Shown piece by piece: positions 1-8,296 of a stretch of DNA of 64,000 nt. Positions within the stretch are counted from its first letter, which is position 1. Each line of letters begins with the position of its first letter. The notes under the pieces are model-generated. The model did no database searches. It worked only from the letters and a program-made list of their open reading frames with translations, and was not told where the DNA came from. The DNA comes from Candidatus Babeliales bacterium (GTDB lineage Bacteria; Babelota; Babeliae; Babelales; Chromulinivoraceae). The stretch lies in NCBI GenBank assembly GCA_018061805.1, contig JAGOTL010000002.1, positions 1 through 64,000 on the forward strand. Reading direction: 5' to 3'. The translations under genes and the position numbers were made by a program.

Positions 1-1
1 A

Positions 2-172
2 TGGGTTATTCAAGAAAACATAGATGCGGTTTTTCTGATTACGTATGGAATGATCGTGGGAAGCATGATACCGTCAGTTCTGTATCAAGCTTATCCAACC
101 ATCAGGCTTGATTTTGTAATCTGTTTGGTTTGTACGTTACCTTGTATGGTATGGTTGTATCGCAAGATCTAG
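2..172 (+). CDS. C-terminal end of a membrane protein (partial)
   Basis: An open frame enters from the left edge and stops at a TAG at 170-172, giving 56 residues. They form two hydrophobic helices separated by a short polar turn (around YQAYPTIRLD), and the protein ends in a basic tail (WLYRKI). This resembles the last two transmembrane helices of a transporter, but too little is present to name a family. No start codon is visible in the window. The next gene begins about 90 bases downstream. Confidence 0.5.
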   Translation, partial: WVIQENIDAVFLITYGMIVGSMIPSVLYQAYPTIRLDFVICLVCTLPCMVWLYRKI

Positions 173-261
173 AACAAATACATTACCTTTTTGTGATGAA
201 GTGTTGATTTTACGGTTTTAAAATCGGTAAAATACCTATGAGTGTGGAAATGGAGGTTACT

Positions 262-879
262 ATGAAATGGTTTTCTGCGCATAGGTTATATCTTTTTATT
301 CTTTTGATCTCAACTGATCAACTTATGGCTCGTCGTAGCCATATGTGTTTCAATAGCAATGAATCGGTCGTTAAGTTTCGTAAAAAAACGTTGGGTGATT
401 CTTATGGACAAGCTATTAAAATGTGCTTGGCTGATAAAATTATTGGAAAAAAAACAGTGTCTTTTGATTGGCCCGTAGATTTATGTGATTTTTGGGTTAG
501 TTCTTTATTTGGTATGCGTAAGCATAAAGGCGCGATGCAACATCACGGTGGTATAGATATGGCTGCTTTCAAGGGGGTTAGTGTTAAAGCGGCTGCTGCA
601 GGTGTTGTGACTAGAGCGCAAGAAGAGCAAGCGGGCTATGGAACGTTGATAGAAATTAAACATGCGTATGGGTATACGACTCGTTATGGACATTTAGATG
701 AGATGTTTGTGCAAGAAGGAACCAAGGTAGCACAAGGGGAGGTGATAGGTGCTGTGGGTTCAACAGGCCGTGTTCGGGCAAAGCGCGATCCGTCTCATTT
801 ACATTTTGAAATTTTGCATCATGGCGTTAAGGTAAATCCTTTAAAATATTTGTACTGTTCAGAAGTTGCCTTTGATTGA
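262..879 (+). CDS. M23-family metallopeptidase, exported
   Basis: Zn-dependent peptidoglycan endopeptidase of the LytM/M23 family, 205 residues. Residues 1-23 are a signal peptide ending near LMA-RR, so the protein is exported to the periplasm or envelope. The peptidase domain covers about 85-200. It carries the HxxxD motif (H95-GGI-D99) and the HxH motif (H179-L-H181), so both halves of the zinc site are present. The ATG at 262 was chosen because GGAGG lies at 252-256 and the signal peptide starts there; an in-frame ATG at 238 has no such site. It is short for the family and has no LysM or coiled-coil region, so it may be a hydrolase or an activator of other amidases. The cell-wall role is inferred from the family. 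Confidence 0.88.
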   Translation: MKWFSAHRLYLFILLISTDQLMARRSHMCFNSNESVVKFRKKTLGDSYGQAIKMCLADKIIGKKTVSFDWPVDLCDFWVSSLFGMRKHKGAMQHHGGIDMAAFKGVSVKAAAAGVVTRAQEEQAGYGTLIEIKHAYGYTTRYGHLDEMFVQEGTKVAQGEVIGAVGSTGRVRAKRDPSHLHFEILHHGVKVNPLKYLYCSEVAFD

Positions 880-930
880 AAAATACCTTATTCTTAAAGA
901 AGAATATACGGGTTAAGGGTTCTAATTTTA

Positions 931-1116
931 ATGAAAAAAGTTTGGATAAATCCTGGGTGTATCACCTGTGGACGTTGTGAGTTTATAGCCCCAGAGATAT
1001 TTGAGGTATTAGATGTGGCGTATGTGAAACGCGACATTGATCCTGAAGCGTATCAAGAGGCTATAAAATTGGCAGCAAAAACGTGTCCCGTGCAAGTAAT
1101 AAAGTACGATCAGTAA
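931..1116 (+). CDS. Single-cluster ferredoxin
   Basis: A 61-residue electron carrier. Cysteines C10-x2-C13-x2-C16 and a distant C52-P form the ligand pattern of a single [4Fe-4S] (possibly [3Fe-4S]) ferredoxin such as those of Thermotoga or Desulfovibrio. The remaining sequence is acidic in the middle (residues 20-45), as expected for a ferredoxin. It stands alone, with a strong terminator candidate about 100 bases downstream, so no redox partner can be read from the neighbourhood. The family call is firm; the partner enzyme is unknown. Confidence 0.87.
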   Translation: MKKVWINPGCITCGRCEFIAPEIFEVLDVAYVKRDIDPEAYQEAIKLAAKTCPVQVIKYDQ

Positions 1117-1220
1117 CTTAAAAATGCACGCTTTTAAAATTAATTTGATTTTCTAGATGTATTGAGTTAGGCTAAATAATGTATTATTTACTTACTCAGA
1201 AATAAGCGTAACCTCCATTT

Positions 1221-1262
1221 CCCCTATCCGTGATATTTTATATCTGGGTGGGGGGTTTTTTT
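1221..1262 (+). terminator. Rho-independent terminator candidate after the ferredoxin gene
   Basis: A C-rich arm at 1221-1230 pairs imperfectly with the G-rich arm at 1245-1255. The top of the hairpin is a perfect GATAT-TTT-ATATC. A run of seven T follows. It lies about 105 bases after the ferredoxin stop. Confidence 0.6.
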
Positions 1263-1310
1263 ATTCTACTTCGCGCAATGCGCCAGTTTTTACGCTGGGT
1301 ATTGGAACGA

Positions 1311-1328
1311 ATAGTAACATGTTACTAT
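1311..1328. promoter_or_regulatory. 18-bp perfect palindrome upstream of the MBL-hydrolase gene
   Basis: ATAGTAACATGTTACTAT reads the same on both strands and ends 22 bases before the ATG of the next gene. Its size and position fit an operator for a dimeric repressor. No regulator gene is adjacent, so the function is inferred from symmetry and position only. Confidence 0.35.
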
Positions 1329-1350
1329 CTATTATTAGGGTTTTGGTCTT

Positions 1351-2370
1351 ATGAAACGTATGTCTCCTGAGCGTAGTTATGGCAAATTTGTCTGTTGTGA
1401 TGGGATGAACCATGAATGGTTTATGCCTATTATAAAAACATTTGTGCATTATATTAAAGCGCTTGTTTGGGATAAAGAGCTGCGCCTTGATCTAAAAAAA
1501 TTGATTCAAAAACCAACCTATCCACAACGCAGTGAAGAACCAGTGATTACCTGGTTAGGTCATTCTACGTTTCTTATTCAAGTTGCTCAAAAAAACATTT
1601 TGACAGACCCTATTTTTGGGTCATTATCATCTGTATTTCGTCGTTTAGTTCCGCCAGTGGTCAATGTGGACGATTTGCCTCCAATTGATTATGTTTTAAT
1701 TTCCCACAATCATTTTGATCATATGGATAGTGCATCGCTGTATGCTTTAAAGCAGCGCTTTGCACACATGAAAGTTTTGGTGCCGATGGGTGATAAAGAT
1801 TGGTTTGATCGTCATTTGTTTAAAAATGTTTCGGAACATAGCTGGTGGGAAGAGGTCGTTGATAGTTCAGATAAAGATTTTAAGTGTACATTCTTACCTG
1901 CTAATCATTGGTCACAGCGAAATTTGTTTGATAAAAACAGATCACTTTGGGGTAGCTGGATGATACAATCAGGTGATTTTAAAGTTTATTTTGGTGGTGA
2001 CACAAGCTGGGGTATGCATTTTAAACAAATAGGTCATTACTTTAAGGGTATTGATGTTGCATTGCTCCCTATTGCACCTGGTGAACCACGATCATGGATG
2101 AAAGATACTCATATTGATGCCTCAGAAGCTGTGCAAGCATTTATCGACCTTAAAGCAGACACCTTGATCCCGATGCATTGGGGAACATTTCACTTAGGTT
2201 TTGATGAATATTATCAGCCTATAGAGTTGCTTAAAAAATCGTGGCAAGATATGCGTCAAAAGTTGCAATATCAAAGACTCAAAGTGTTAAAATTTGGTGA
2301 GCTTGCAACCGATATTTCGCAAAAAATATTGTGGTCGATTGCTCAAAAATCAAAACAAAAAGTGTATTGA
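1351..2370 (+). CDS. MBL-fold metal-dependent hydrolase, NAPE-PLD/UlaG-like
   Basis: Metallo-beta-lactamase-fold hydrolase of 339 residues. Visible motifs are WLGHSTF (68-74), the HxHxDH metal site H119-N-H121-F-D123-H124, H186 in the NHW motif, D217 in GGDTSWG, and H276 in IPMHWGTF. The order and wording match bacterial relatives of N-acyl-phosphatidylethanolamine phospholipase D; the substrate cannot be read from sequence. The first 60 residues are a variable extension, and in-frame ATGs at 1360 and 1405 could be the true start. The next gene starts five bases after the stop, so the two are probably co-transcribed. Confidence 0.85.
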   Translation: MKRMSPERSYGKFVCCDGMNHEWFMPIIKTFVHYIKALVWDKELRLDLKKLIQKPTYPQRSEEPVITWLGHSTFLIQVAQKNILTDPIFGSLSSVFRRLVPPVVNVDDLPPIDYVLISHNHFDHMDSASLYALKQRFAHMKVLVPMGDKDWFDRHLFKNVSEHSWWEEVVDSSDKDFKCTFLPANHWSQRNLFDKNRSLWGSWMIQSGDFKVYFGGDTSWGMHFKQIGHYFKGIDVALLPIAPGEPRSWMKDTHIDASEAVQAFIDLKADTLIPMHWGTFHLGFDEYYQPIELLKKSWQDMRQKLQYQRLKVLKFGELATDISQKILWSIAQKSKQKVY

Positions 2371-2374
2371 TACT

Positions 2375-2980
2375 ATGGTGCTTACTATGATTATGAATCT
2401 ATTTGTTATTATCTTTATGGGAATTACGCCGTTATTTGCATCAGATAGATTAGTACTATCTAAGAGCAAACAGTTTGCACAAACAAAGAAGTTGTTTATT
2501 AAAATACCTGAAAATACGCACGGACAAGAAATATCAGAGAAAGCATATTATCCAGACAGAGCCGTTACGTTTAAAAGTTTAAATGATTCTATTCTGCAGA
2601 CGCAGCGTTTAATTAAAAAGCCAGAACAAGAGCGTTCTGCAGCAAAAGTGCGTGCAGCATTTTTTGGTATGGTAAGCGGTATATTTGGGACTTTGGTTGC
2701 GAACAGTGAATTTTGTACGCAGCCAGATATTGGTGTATGTTCAGGTTTTGCTTTGTTTCTTATGACAGGTGTTGCAATACACCAAGCAGGAAGTGCTTTA
2801 ACGCGATATCATGGTTACTGGTGTGATATGGCGCTTGATCAAGATTTTGTCAAAGATTTTGTATTACAACGACATACGCCAGAACAAATAAAAGAATTTT
2901 TAGATGATCCGTTTTTGCGCAGTACGCTATCGCCAACATTTGTGAAAATGCTTGAAGCTACGTGGCAAGATAAAGAGTAA
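2375..2980 (+). CDS. Exported protein of unknown function with a hydrophobic hairpin
   Basis: About 201 residues, family not recognised. The start is placed at the ATG at 2375, just after the preceding stop; ATGs at 2387 and 2393 are equally compatible with the signal peptide, which runs to about FAS-DR. After a polar stretch comes a hydrophobic region with a GMVSGIFGTLVA-type helix and a second helix near SGFALFLMTGVA, connected by a short Cys-containing loop. The C-terminal quarter is polar and helical. This suggests a protein anchored in the inner membrane by a helical hairpin. It ends in front of a strong terminator shared with the convergent gene. Confidence 0.6.
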   Translation: MVLTMIMNLFVIIFMGITPLFASDRLVLSKSKQFAQTKKLFIKIPENTHGQEISEKAYYPDRAVTFKSLNDSILQTQRLIKKPEQERSAAKVRAAFFGMVSGIFGTLVANSEFCTQPDIGVCSGFALFLMTGVAIHQAGSALTRYHGYWCDMALDQDFVKDFVLQRHTPEQIKEFLDDPFLRSTLSPTFVKMLEATWQDKE

Positions 2981-3031
2981 TTTTTTGTCTTGATATTATC
3001 AGCTTATGAGACTTTATTTTTTGTTATATAC

Positions 3032-3062
3032 AAAGAGCCTGCCAAAAATGCGCAGGCTCTTT
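3032..3062. terminator. Bidirectional terminator
   Basis: Eleven-base perfect stem AAAGAGCCTGC / GCAGGCTCTTT with a nine-base loop, between two convergent genes. The A and T ends make it suitable on both strands. Confidence 0.85.
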
Positions 3063-3065
3063 CTG

Positions 3066-3356
3066 TTAATCAGGTTCATTTTCAAGTGTAGCAGGGGTTA
3101 TATTTTTTTGGTTTTCTTTGAGTTGTTTGCTTGCAAGTTTTAAAGCAGTTTTGTATTGAGTTGTGCGTGGTTTGTTAGCCTTGTATACGTCGCCTTGGGC
3201 GATAATTTCAGCAGTAATTGTTTTGATGTGTGTATTAACTTCATCAAAAGTTGTTTCAGGATGTGTTTTGATGCTTGTAGCAGCGATAGTTTTTTGTTGT
3301 GGAGGAGCGCCATAACAGTTTAAATTAATCATGACTATAAAAATTAAAGAGCGCAT
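3066..3356 (-). CDS. Small exported protein of unknown function
   Basis: 96 residues with a signal peptide (MRSLIFIVMINLNCYG, cleavage near CYG-AP). The mature part is polar and rich in Thr, Lys and Ala, with a predicted helix around KTALKLASKQLKENQKN. A Shine-Dalgarno-like AAGGA precedes the ATG. The cysteine near the cleavage site could be lipidated, but the preceding residues do not form a clean lipobox. No family was recognised. Confidence 0.6.
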   Translation of the reverse strand: MRSLIFIVMINLNCYGAPPQQKTIAATSIKTHPETTFDEVNTHIKTITAEIIAQGDVYKANKPRTTQYKTALKLASKQLKENQKNITPATLENEPD

Positions 3357-3758
3357 ATCATAATCCTTTTTTTATTATTATGATCATCACCAGCAATGTA
3401 TAGAACATGTTTCATTTTTGCAAGAATTGTTTGTTCTAAACATGCATGTTCAGCATGCGTAATTTTTTTATAAAACTTAATATTTAATAATTGTTTTTTT
3501 ATCTATAAAAATCTTTTTCTGTGCAAAAGTAAATCTATTTGTTGATTTTTTTTGAGCAAAGTTTACTCTTGATCACAATTATGATAGAACAATTTAATTC
3601 ATTGTATGTATGCAAATGCATATTACACACCAGAAGGAATAAGCTCTAAGTTATAAAAAATTACAACATATTTATGATGTTTTATTTAAGCAGAAGACAT
3701 TATAAGTTTTTATATAAACAACCATATTATCGATTATTAAAAACGAGATTTTTAAAAC
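3357..3758. other. 402-bp gene-free divergent promoter region
   Basis: This very AT-rich stretch separates a minus-strand gene from the plus-strand toxin-like gene. No open frame of note and no tRNA-like fold was seen. It contains a 12-bp palindrome, AACATGCATGTT at 3439-3450, and GAACATG near 3403, which may be regulator sites. No terminator was seen. It probably holds the promoters for both flanking genes. Confidence 0.4.
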
Positions 3759-5951
3759 ATGAATTCTAAGCATTTCAATCAACAATATTTTCGCGTTTTA
3801 TTGTTACTTATAGTACCACATGTAGTCCAAGGTATGACATTGACAGGATCTATTAGATCTTGTGATCGTACATCTTCCCATAGTTCTTTCAGTGATGATT
3901 CTAGAAATTCGGGCAATACTAGTGTTTCTCCAAGCAAGTCTTGTAGAGATGAAGATCGTAGTTCTAGTTCTTCTACCGCTAGAACTGAAAGTCATGTAAT
4001 CAGTAGTCAGAAAGAAGAGACTTCTGTTTGTAGTGCTCAATGTTCTACAAAAACAGTTAGCATGCATGAAGAAGTTTCTGTGAAAGAAGAACCTCGTGTT
4101 CGTTCAATAGTAGATGAAGAAGAATATGAAGTTAGAAGGCAAAGAAGAAATGAAGAGTATGAAGAGTCAGAAAGATTATTAAAAAAGGAGGATGAAGAAA
4201 GAGCGCAGTATTGGGAAGAGCTGGCGCTAAAAAAACGTAAAAAAGAGCAAGAAAAAAAGCCACTAAATATTTTGAATGATCAAATAAATAATTATTGGAA
4301 AGCTCCTGAAAGATTAAAATATGCTCATCTTGTTACACCGCTAGATCAAGCGGTTAGAAGAGCAAATGTTACACTTGATCAAAGTTTTGTACAAAGTGAT
4401 TTTAAAAAAGAAATTGTTTTTGTTACAAGAGATATTGATTTAGAAAATAAATTGATATTGGCTTTGTCTATAAAGCGTAAACCTTTATTACACTCAATGT
4501 TTCAAGAGAATCTGTTGTTGCACAAACGACAACCTATGCAAAATAATTCGCTAAAAGAAGATATTATATCCGTACATCAACACATGAAACATAATAATTC
4601 GCAAGATGATACGATAACTGTATTTATTCCAACCAGAGAATATTATCAACAAAATCAAGAAATGTTTTCAGTTCCGTTGAAATGTAACGGATATCCAGTT
4701 TTTATTCCAGATAGATTGAAAATAGTATCACAATCATCGATGAATGCAGGTAATTCTGGCACACCGTGTCACTTAGGCAATAGCTGTGGAAATGGTGGAT
4801 TTTTTGATCCTAAATTACCTAAAGATGACAATGATAGTCCTCTTCAAACATTACTTAATACAGTTGCCATGGTTGCTCTCGGGATGTGTTCGAATAGATC
4901 AGCAATGATAGCAGAATTTGCTGGCCTGAATGCAGTGATGACAGTTGGATCAGCTATGCCGATAGTTGTAGGTGGCGTTGTTATTGGGTATTTGACAAAA
5001 ATGATACTGCCTGGATGTAAGACTCCAATTCTTTGTGAAACAGCGCGAAACACTAAAAATATGAGCAAAGAGGAACTTAGTGAATATATAAAAGCAAAAA
5101 AAATATACGACGCTCTTATTGAGCAGGAAAATATTATTTTTTTGGCTGAAATGGCTAATAAAATAGCATGCCAAAATGGTGTATATGTTAAAGGATCGAG
5201 CAGTGACCCTGTCATAGATGATCCTATTGTGGATCCAAGGCTTAATTATCACCTTGGTCATGGTCAAAGGTTGCTTGATTTATCGACGTCTGTTGCAGGT
5301 AGTAATGATAGATATAGTTTTCATAATGGTAAGGTAATTAAATTTACATGCACATCTGCATGGTATGATCCTACTAAGAAAAAATATAGTGCGGCTGTTG
5401 TAGATGATTTAACGGTTTTATCAAAAGCAGATAAGAAACTTTTGCGCAGATATTATGGTTTTAATGTAAACCATGAGTTGTATTTACAAAAGAAAAAACG
5501 AGAGCGTCAAAAACAGGAGTTGAAAAACTTCGAGAAAGACAGAAAAAAAAGAGAAAATGATGCCAATAGAGGTAATAATTCTGATCCTGATAAAGATCCG
5601 AAGAAGGATCCTAAAGGTAAAGGTGTTGTAGCCGACGCAGCCGCAAATGAAGCTAAGAAAAAGGTAATGAAATATACGGGTAGTCCTAAGCATCACGAAA
5701 ATTCAAAAGGTAAAGCTAGCAAAGCTCCGCATCATGGACAAAAAGTACTAGATAATTCGATTTTGGTTAAAACTAAAGGTAATCAAGGCCTCGAAACTCG
5801 AGTCGGTGTTGAAAATGGTGAAGTTGTAAAATTCCAAGAACAGGCACCTTGTCAATATCATGGATATATAGTAGAAGAAAATTTAGATCAGGATAGTATA
5901 AATACTTTAATAGCAGCAGGTTTGATGCGTACAAATGGAAAATTAAAATGA
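3759..5951 (+). CDS. Exported polymorphic-toxin-like protein with a duplicated C-terminal domain
   Basis: 730 residues. A signal peptide (1-25) is followed by a Ser-rich segment (35-105), a charged Glu/Lys/Arg segment (105-165), an unassigned region (170-330), a Gly/Asn/Cys-rich turn (330-350) and a hydrophobic stretch (365-415), as found ahead of toxin domains. The last 90 residues contain KHHENSKGK (644-652), GQKVLDNSI (660-668), RVGVENGEVVKF (681-692) and YHG (700-702). This pattern recalls tail domains of RHS and hemagglutinin-type toxins, and I recall it as polymorphic toxin type 17, but that name needs a profile search. Residues 497-570 look like a degenerate second copy (GHGQRLLDLS, NGKVIKF, VDDLTVLSKADKKLL) without the YHG motif. 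The stop overlaps the next ATG (ATGA), so the first putative immunity gene is translationally coupled. The toxin role is an inference from architecture and neighbours. Confidence 0.65.
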   Translation: MNSKHFNQQYFRVLLLLIVPHVVQGMTLTGSIRSCDRTSSHSSFSDDSRNSGNTSVSPSKSCRDEDRSSSSSTARTESHVISSQKEETSVCSAQCSTKTVSMHEEVSVKEEPRVRSIVDEEEYEVRRQRRNEEYEESERLLKKEDEERAQYWEELALKKRKKEQEKKPLNILNDQINNYWKAPERLKYAHLVTPLDQAVRRANVTLDQSFVQSDFKKEIVFVTRDIDLENKLILALSIKRKPLLHSMFQENLLLHKRQPMQNNSLKEDIISVHQHMKHNNSQDDTITVFIPTREYYQQNQEMFSVPLKCNGYPVFIPDRLKIVSQSSMNAGNSGTPCHLGNSCGNGGFFDPKLPKDDNDSPLQTLLNTVAMVALGMCSNRSAMIAEFAGLNAVMTVGSAMPIVVGGVVIGYLTKMILPGCKTPILCETARNTKNMSKEELSEYIKAKKIYDALIEQENIIFLAEMANKIACQNGVYVKGSSSDPVIDDPIVDPRLNYHLGHGQRLLDLSTSVAGSNDRYSFHNGKVIKFTCTSAWYDPTKKKYSAAVVDDLTVLSKADKKLLRRYYGFNVNHELYLQKKKRERQKQELKNFEKDRKKRENDANRGNNSDPDKDPKKDPKGKGVVADAAANEAKKKVMKYTGSPKHHENSKGKASKAPHHGQKVLDNSILVKTKGNQGLETRVGVENGEVVKFQEQAPCQYHGYIVEENLDQDSINTLIAAGLMRTNGKLK

Positions 5952-6520
5952 TAGATGTAATTAAATTTAACATAACAGAAAAGCAATATATACAAGTTAT
6001 ACCAGAACCATTTCAAGAGGGTGATTGCGAAGTATGTGCTATGTGTGATGTTTATTATATCGATGAAGATATAAAGTTAAATATACGTTTTGGGTATACA
6101 GAAATAGAAACGTTTAATGGGGTTGTGGGTATTAAAAATTTTGATGATTTATTAGATAATAAATTATTTTTTGATGTTCAGCAGCGTATAGATCCTGGTT
6201 TTGAGTATAATCAGTATTGTCAAGAATTGATAGCTCGAAGTGATGTTATGAATAAATATTTTTTTGAAAGTAATAGTCATAAAGCTATATTGCCATATTA
6301 TATGAGTTGGTTTTACAATGATAAAGATGGAAATATAGTTTTTGAAATTACGCCTTTTTATCCATGGCATTATGCAACAAAGAAAAAATGTTCAGATAAA
6401 ATACCGTACAAAGAATGGATTAAAAACTATCAGGTAACAATTCGTAAGATAATTCCTAAAGAAACGCTTATTGCGTGGGATAATCAGGCTAAGTTATACA
6501 ATCATTGGAAGCATGATTAA
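5948..6520 (+). CDS. Putative immunity protein 1
   Basis: 190 residues, no signal peptide, acidic and rich in aromatics. It overlaps the stop of the toxin-like gene by four bases. It is a close paralogue of the protein at 7225-7788: both begin with KQYIQVIPEP, share WFYNDKDGNI and FEITPFYPWHYATKK, and end with KLYNHWKH. Cytoplasmic location, small size and position directly behind an exported toxin-like gene are typical of cognate immunity proteins. The sequence family was not named; neutralisation of the upstream protein is inferred. Confidence 0.6.
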   Translation: MIDVIKFNITEKQYIQVIPEPFQEGDCEVCAMCDVYYIDEDIKLNIRFGYTEIETFNGVVGIKNFDDLLDNKLFFDVQQRIDPGFEYNQYCQELIARSDVMNKYFFESNSHKAILPYYMSWFYNDKDGNIVFEITPFYPWHYATKKKCSDKIPYKEWIKNYQVTIRKIIPKETLIAWDNQAKLYNHWKHD

Positions 6521-6542
6521 GGGTCGTGTAATATACAAAAAA

Positions 6543-7157
6543 ATGAATCAGAGTTTAAATTTAAAAATTAACACAATAGATTCTTTATTGATAGCAACAA
6601 AAAGTGACGATTATGATTTTATCATTGATCTGAACAACGCTGTTTTTGTCGCGTATTTACAACATCAAAATAATAAGATTAAGATTCATAGGTTTGCGGT
6701 TGGTTATGATTTGTATTATTTTTCTGAGCATATACAAAAATGTATAGAAGGAAAAATAAATATTCCAATAGGATTAGATCGTAATATTGATTTAGGTTTA
6801 TTGTGGAATGAACATTGGCAAAAAATATCTTTAGCTGAAGATTCTGGTCATCCACTTCCTACTTGGAAATGGGTAGCGAGTGATACTGTTTTTTTTCAAA
6901 ATAAATCTGATGGAGACTTTGGTAATAATACTTTTTTATATAATGATCAGCAAGGTAATATAATTTTGCAGGTATCATTAGCTTATCCATGGTTTTTTAC
7001 AGATGCGCCATCGAATGAACTGAATATTTCTTACTACGATTGGTTATTAAAATATAAGATTGTATATAAATCAATTATTTCTCACGATATTGCTCAGCAA
7101 TGGGTACGACAATTGAATGAGTTGTATGCGCAGCTTGATAAAAATATGCAAGTATAA
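6543..7157 (+). CDS. Putative immunity protein 2, divergent paralogue
   Basis: About 204 residues, no signal peptide. The C-terminal half aligns with the two neighbours (NDQQGNIILQV, LAYPWFF, YYDWLLKYKIVYKSII, QQWVRQLNELY against their NDKDGNI, FYPWHYA, YKEWIKNYQVTIRKII and AWDNQAKLY), while the N-terminal half is strongly diverged. The ATG at 6543 lies 22 bases after the preceding stop. An ATG at 6513 overlaps the preceding gene and has GGAAG upstream, so it is a real alternative. Divergence next to two near-identical copies suggests it protects against a different toxin variant, or is decaying. Confidence 0.55.
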   Translation: MNQSLNLKINTIDSLLIATKSDDYDFIIDLNNAVFVAYLQHQNNKIKIHRFAVGYDLYYFSEHIQKCIEGKINIPIGLDRNIDLGLLWNEHWQKISLAEDSGHPLPTWKWVASDTVFFQNKSDGDFGNNTFLYNDQQGNIILQVSLAYPWFFTDAPSNELNISYYDWLLKYKIVYKSIISHDIAQQWVRQLNELYAQLDKNMQV

Positions 7158-7224
7158 ATTGTGATTATTATAGAATATAATTTTGTATTCATCTTAATAA
7201 AATTAAACATTGTAATGTGAAAAA

Positions 7225-7788
7225 ATGAAATTTCAAATAACAGATAAGCAATATATACAAGTTATACCAGAACCTATTCCTGAAGGTTACTGTGAAGTAT
7301 GTGCTCGGTCTGATGTTGATTATGTCGATGAAGAGTTAGGATTAACCATTAAATTTGGACAGACAGAGGCAGATATGTTTTATGGAGGGTTTGGAACAAC
7401 AGATTATGTGGAAGATTTAATTAATAATAAAAAATATTTTGATCAAGATGTTACACCAGACTTAGGTTTTGAGTGGAATCAATTTTTTCAAGGTCTTATA
7501 AAAGATACTGATGTGCTAGAAAATTATCATTTTGTAGGAAATGATCATACAGAAAAACGTCCATATTTTAACAGTTGGTTTTACAATGATAAAGATGGCA
7601 ATATTATTTTTGAAATTACACCTTTTTATCCGTGGCATTATGCAACAAAAAAGCAGTGCCCAGATAAAATACCGTATAAAGAATGGATTAAAAATTATCA
7701 GGTAATTGTGCGCAAAGTAATTCCTAAAGAAACGCTTATTGCGTGGGATAAACAAGCAAAATTATATAATCATTGGAAGCATGCTTAA
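7225..7788 (+). CDS. Putative immunity protein 3
   Basis: 187 residues, cytoplasmic and acidic. It is closely similar to the protein at 5948-6520 over its whole length, with identical stretches such as IPYKEWIKNYQV and IPKETLIAWD. The middle, about residues 40-110, is the most variable part, which is where specificity would be expected if these are immunity proteins. It is the last gene of the toxin/immunity locus and is closed by a terminator eight bases downstream. No distinct family name was recognised. Confidence 0.6.
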   Translation: MKFQITDKQYIQVIPEPIPEGYCEVCARSDVDYVDEELGLTIKFGQTEADMFYGGFGTTDYVEDLINNKKYFDQDVTPDLGFEWNQFFQGLIKDTDVLENYHFVGNDHTEKRPYFNSWFYNDKDGNIIFEITPFYPWHYATKKQCPDKIPYKEWIKNYQVIVRKVIPKETLIAWDKQAKLYNHWKHA

Positions 7789-7795
7789 AAGAATT

Positions 7796-7826
7796 AAAAA
7801 AAGGGCTCGAAATTGAGCCCTTTTTT
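7796..7826. terminator. Bidirectional terminator after the toxin/immunity locus
   Basis: Stem GGGCTC-GAAATT-GAGCCC (7803-7820), flanked by an A run on the left and six T on the right. It lies between convergent genes. Confidence 0.85.
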
Positions 7827-7849
7827 ATCGAAAATTTGTATTCAGTAGT

Positions 7850-8296
7850 TTACGAATACTGTTTTAATAAACCTATAATTTTATGATTTTTGTTCATATG
7901 TTTTTTTGTGAATGCTGGAGGATGTTGAGCGTAGTGTAGCGCTGTAAGGTTACGAGAGCTTGTATCTGCTATCGATGATTTAATACCGCCTGTGTTATGA
8001 TACAATAGATAACGTAAACAGTTTGCAGCGTTCAGCCATGTAGCAGCAATTAACGGAGTTGCGTATTCTTGTGACCAAGGTAGGTTAAGGTAATGTGTAT
8101 TCCAAGCAAATGTTGGATTTTCTTTGATAAACGCTTTTAAGCTGGAAACATTATCGCGATAAAAAATATCGTATAGTTGTGTAACAGCTGATGGTGCGAC
8201 CGAAGTAACGGTATGTTTAGCATTCAGCTCTGATATCGTTACGGTAGTTGCTGTTAAGGCTAAAATAGCGTACCACGCTACAAATCTATGATTCAT
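7850..8296 (-). CDS. Short exported ankyrin-like protein
   Basis: 148 residues with a signal peptide (MNHRFVAWYAILALTATTVT). The start was set at the ATG with GGAG eight bases upstream; a longer in-frame reading would run through the leader repeat. The mature part holds roughly two ankyrin-like units: FAWNTHYLNLPWS followed by ATPLIAATWLNAANCLRYLL, then LTALHYAQHPP. It is a clear paralogue of the protein at 12015-12467, and the two flank the tandem family between them. A host-directed role is plausible for exported ankyrin proteins of intracellular bacteria but is not shown. Confidence 0.65.
   Translation of the reverse strand: MNHRFVAWYAILALTATTVTISELNAKHTVTSVAPSAVTQLYDIFYRDNVSSLKAFIKENPTFAWNTHYLNLPWSQEYATPLIAATWLNAANCLRYLLYHNTGGIKSSIADTSSRNLTALHYAQHPPAFTKKHMNKNHKIIGLLKQYS

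Noticed and set aside
1117-1350. Possible small RNA or tRNA gene in the gap with a strong hairpin
   Set aside because: The hairpin is a plain terminator shape and no cloverleaf or CCA end is visible.
4844-5267. Two minus-strand frames within the toxin-like gene
   Set aside because: Shadow frames opposite the hydrophobic region and linker; no starts with ribosome sites.
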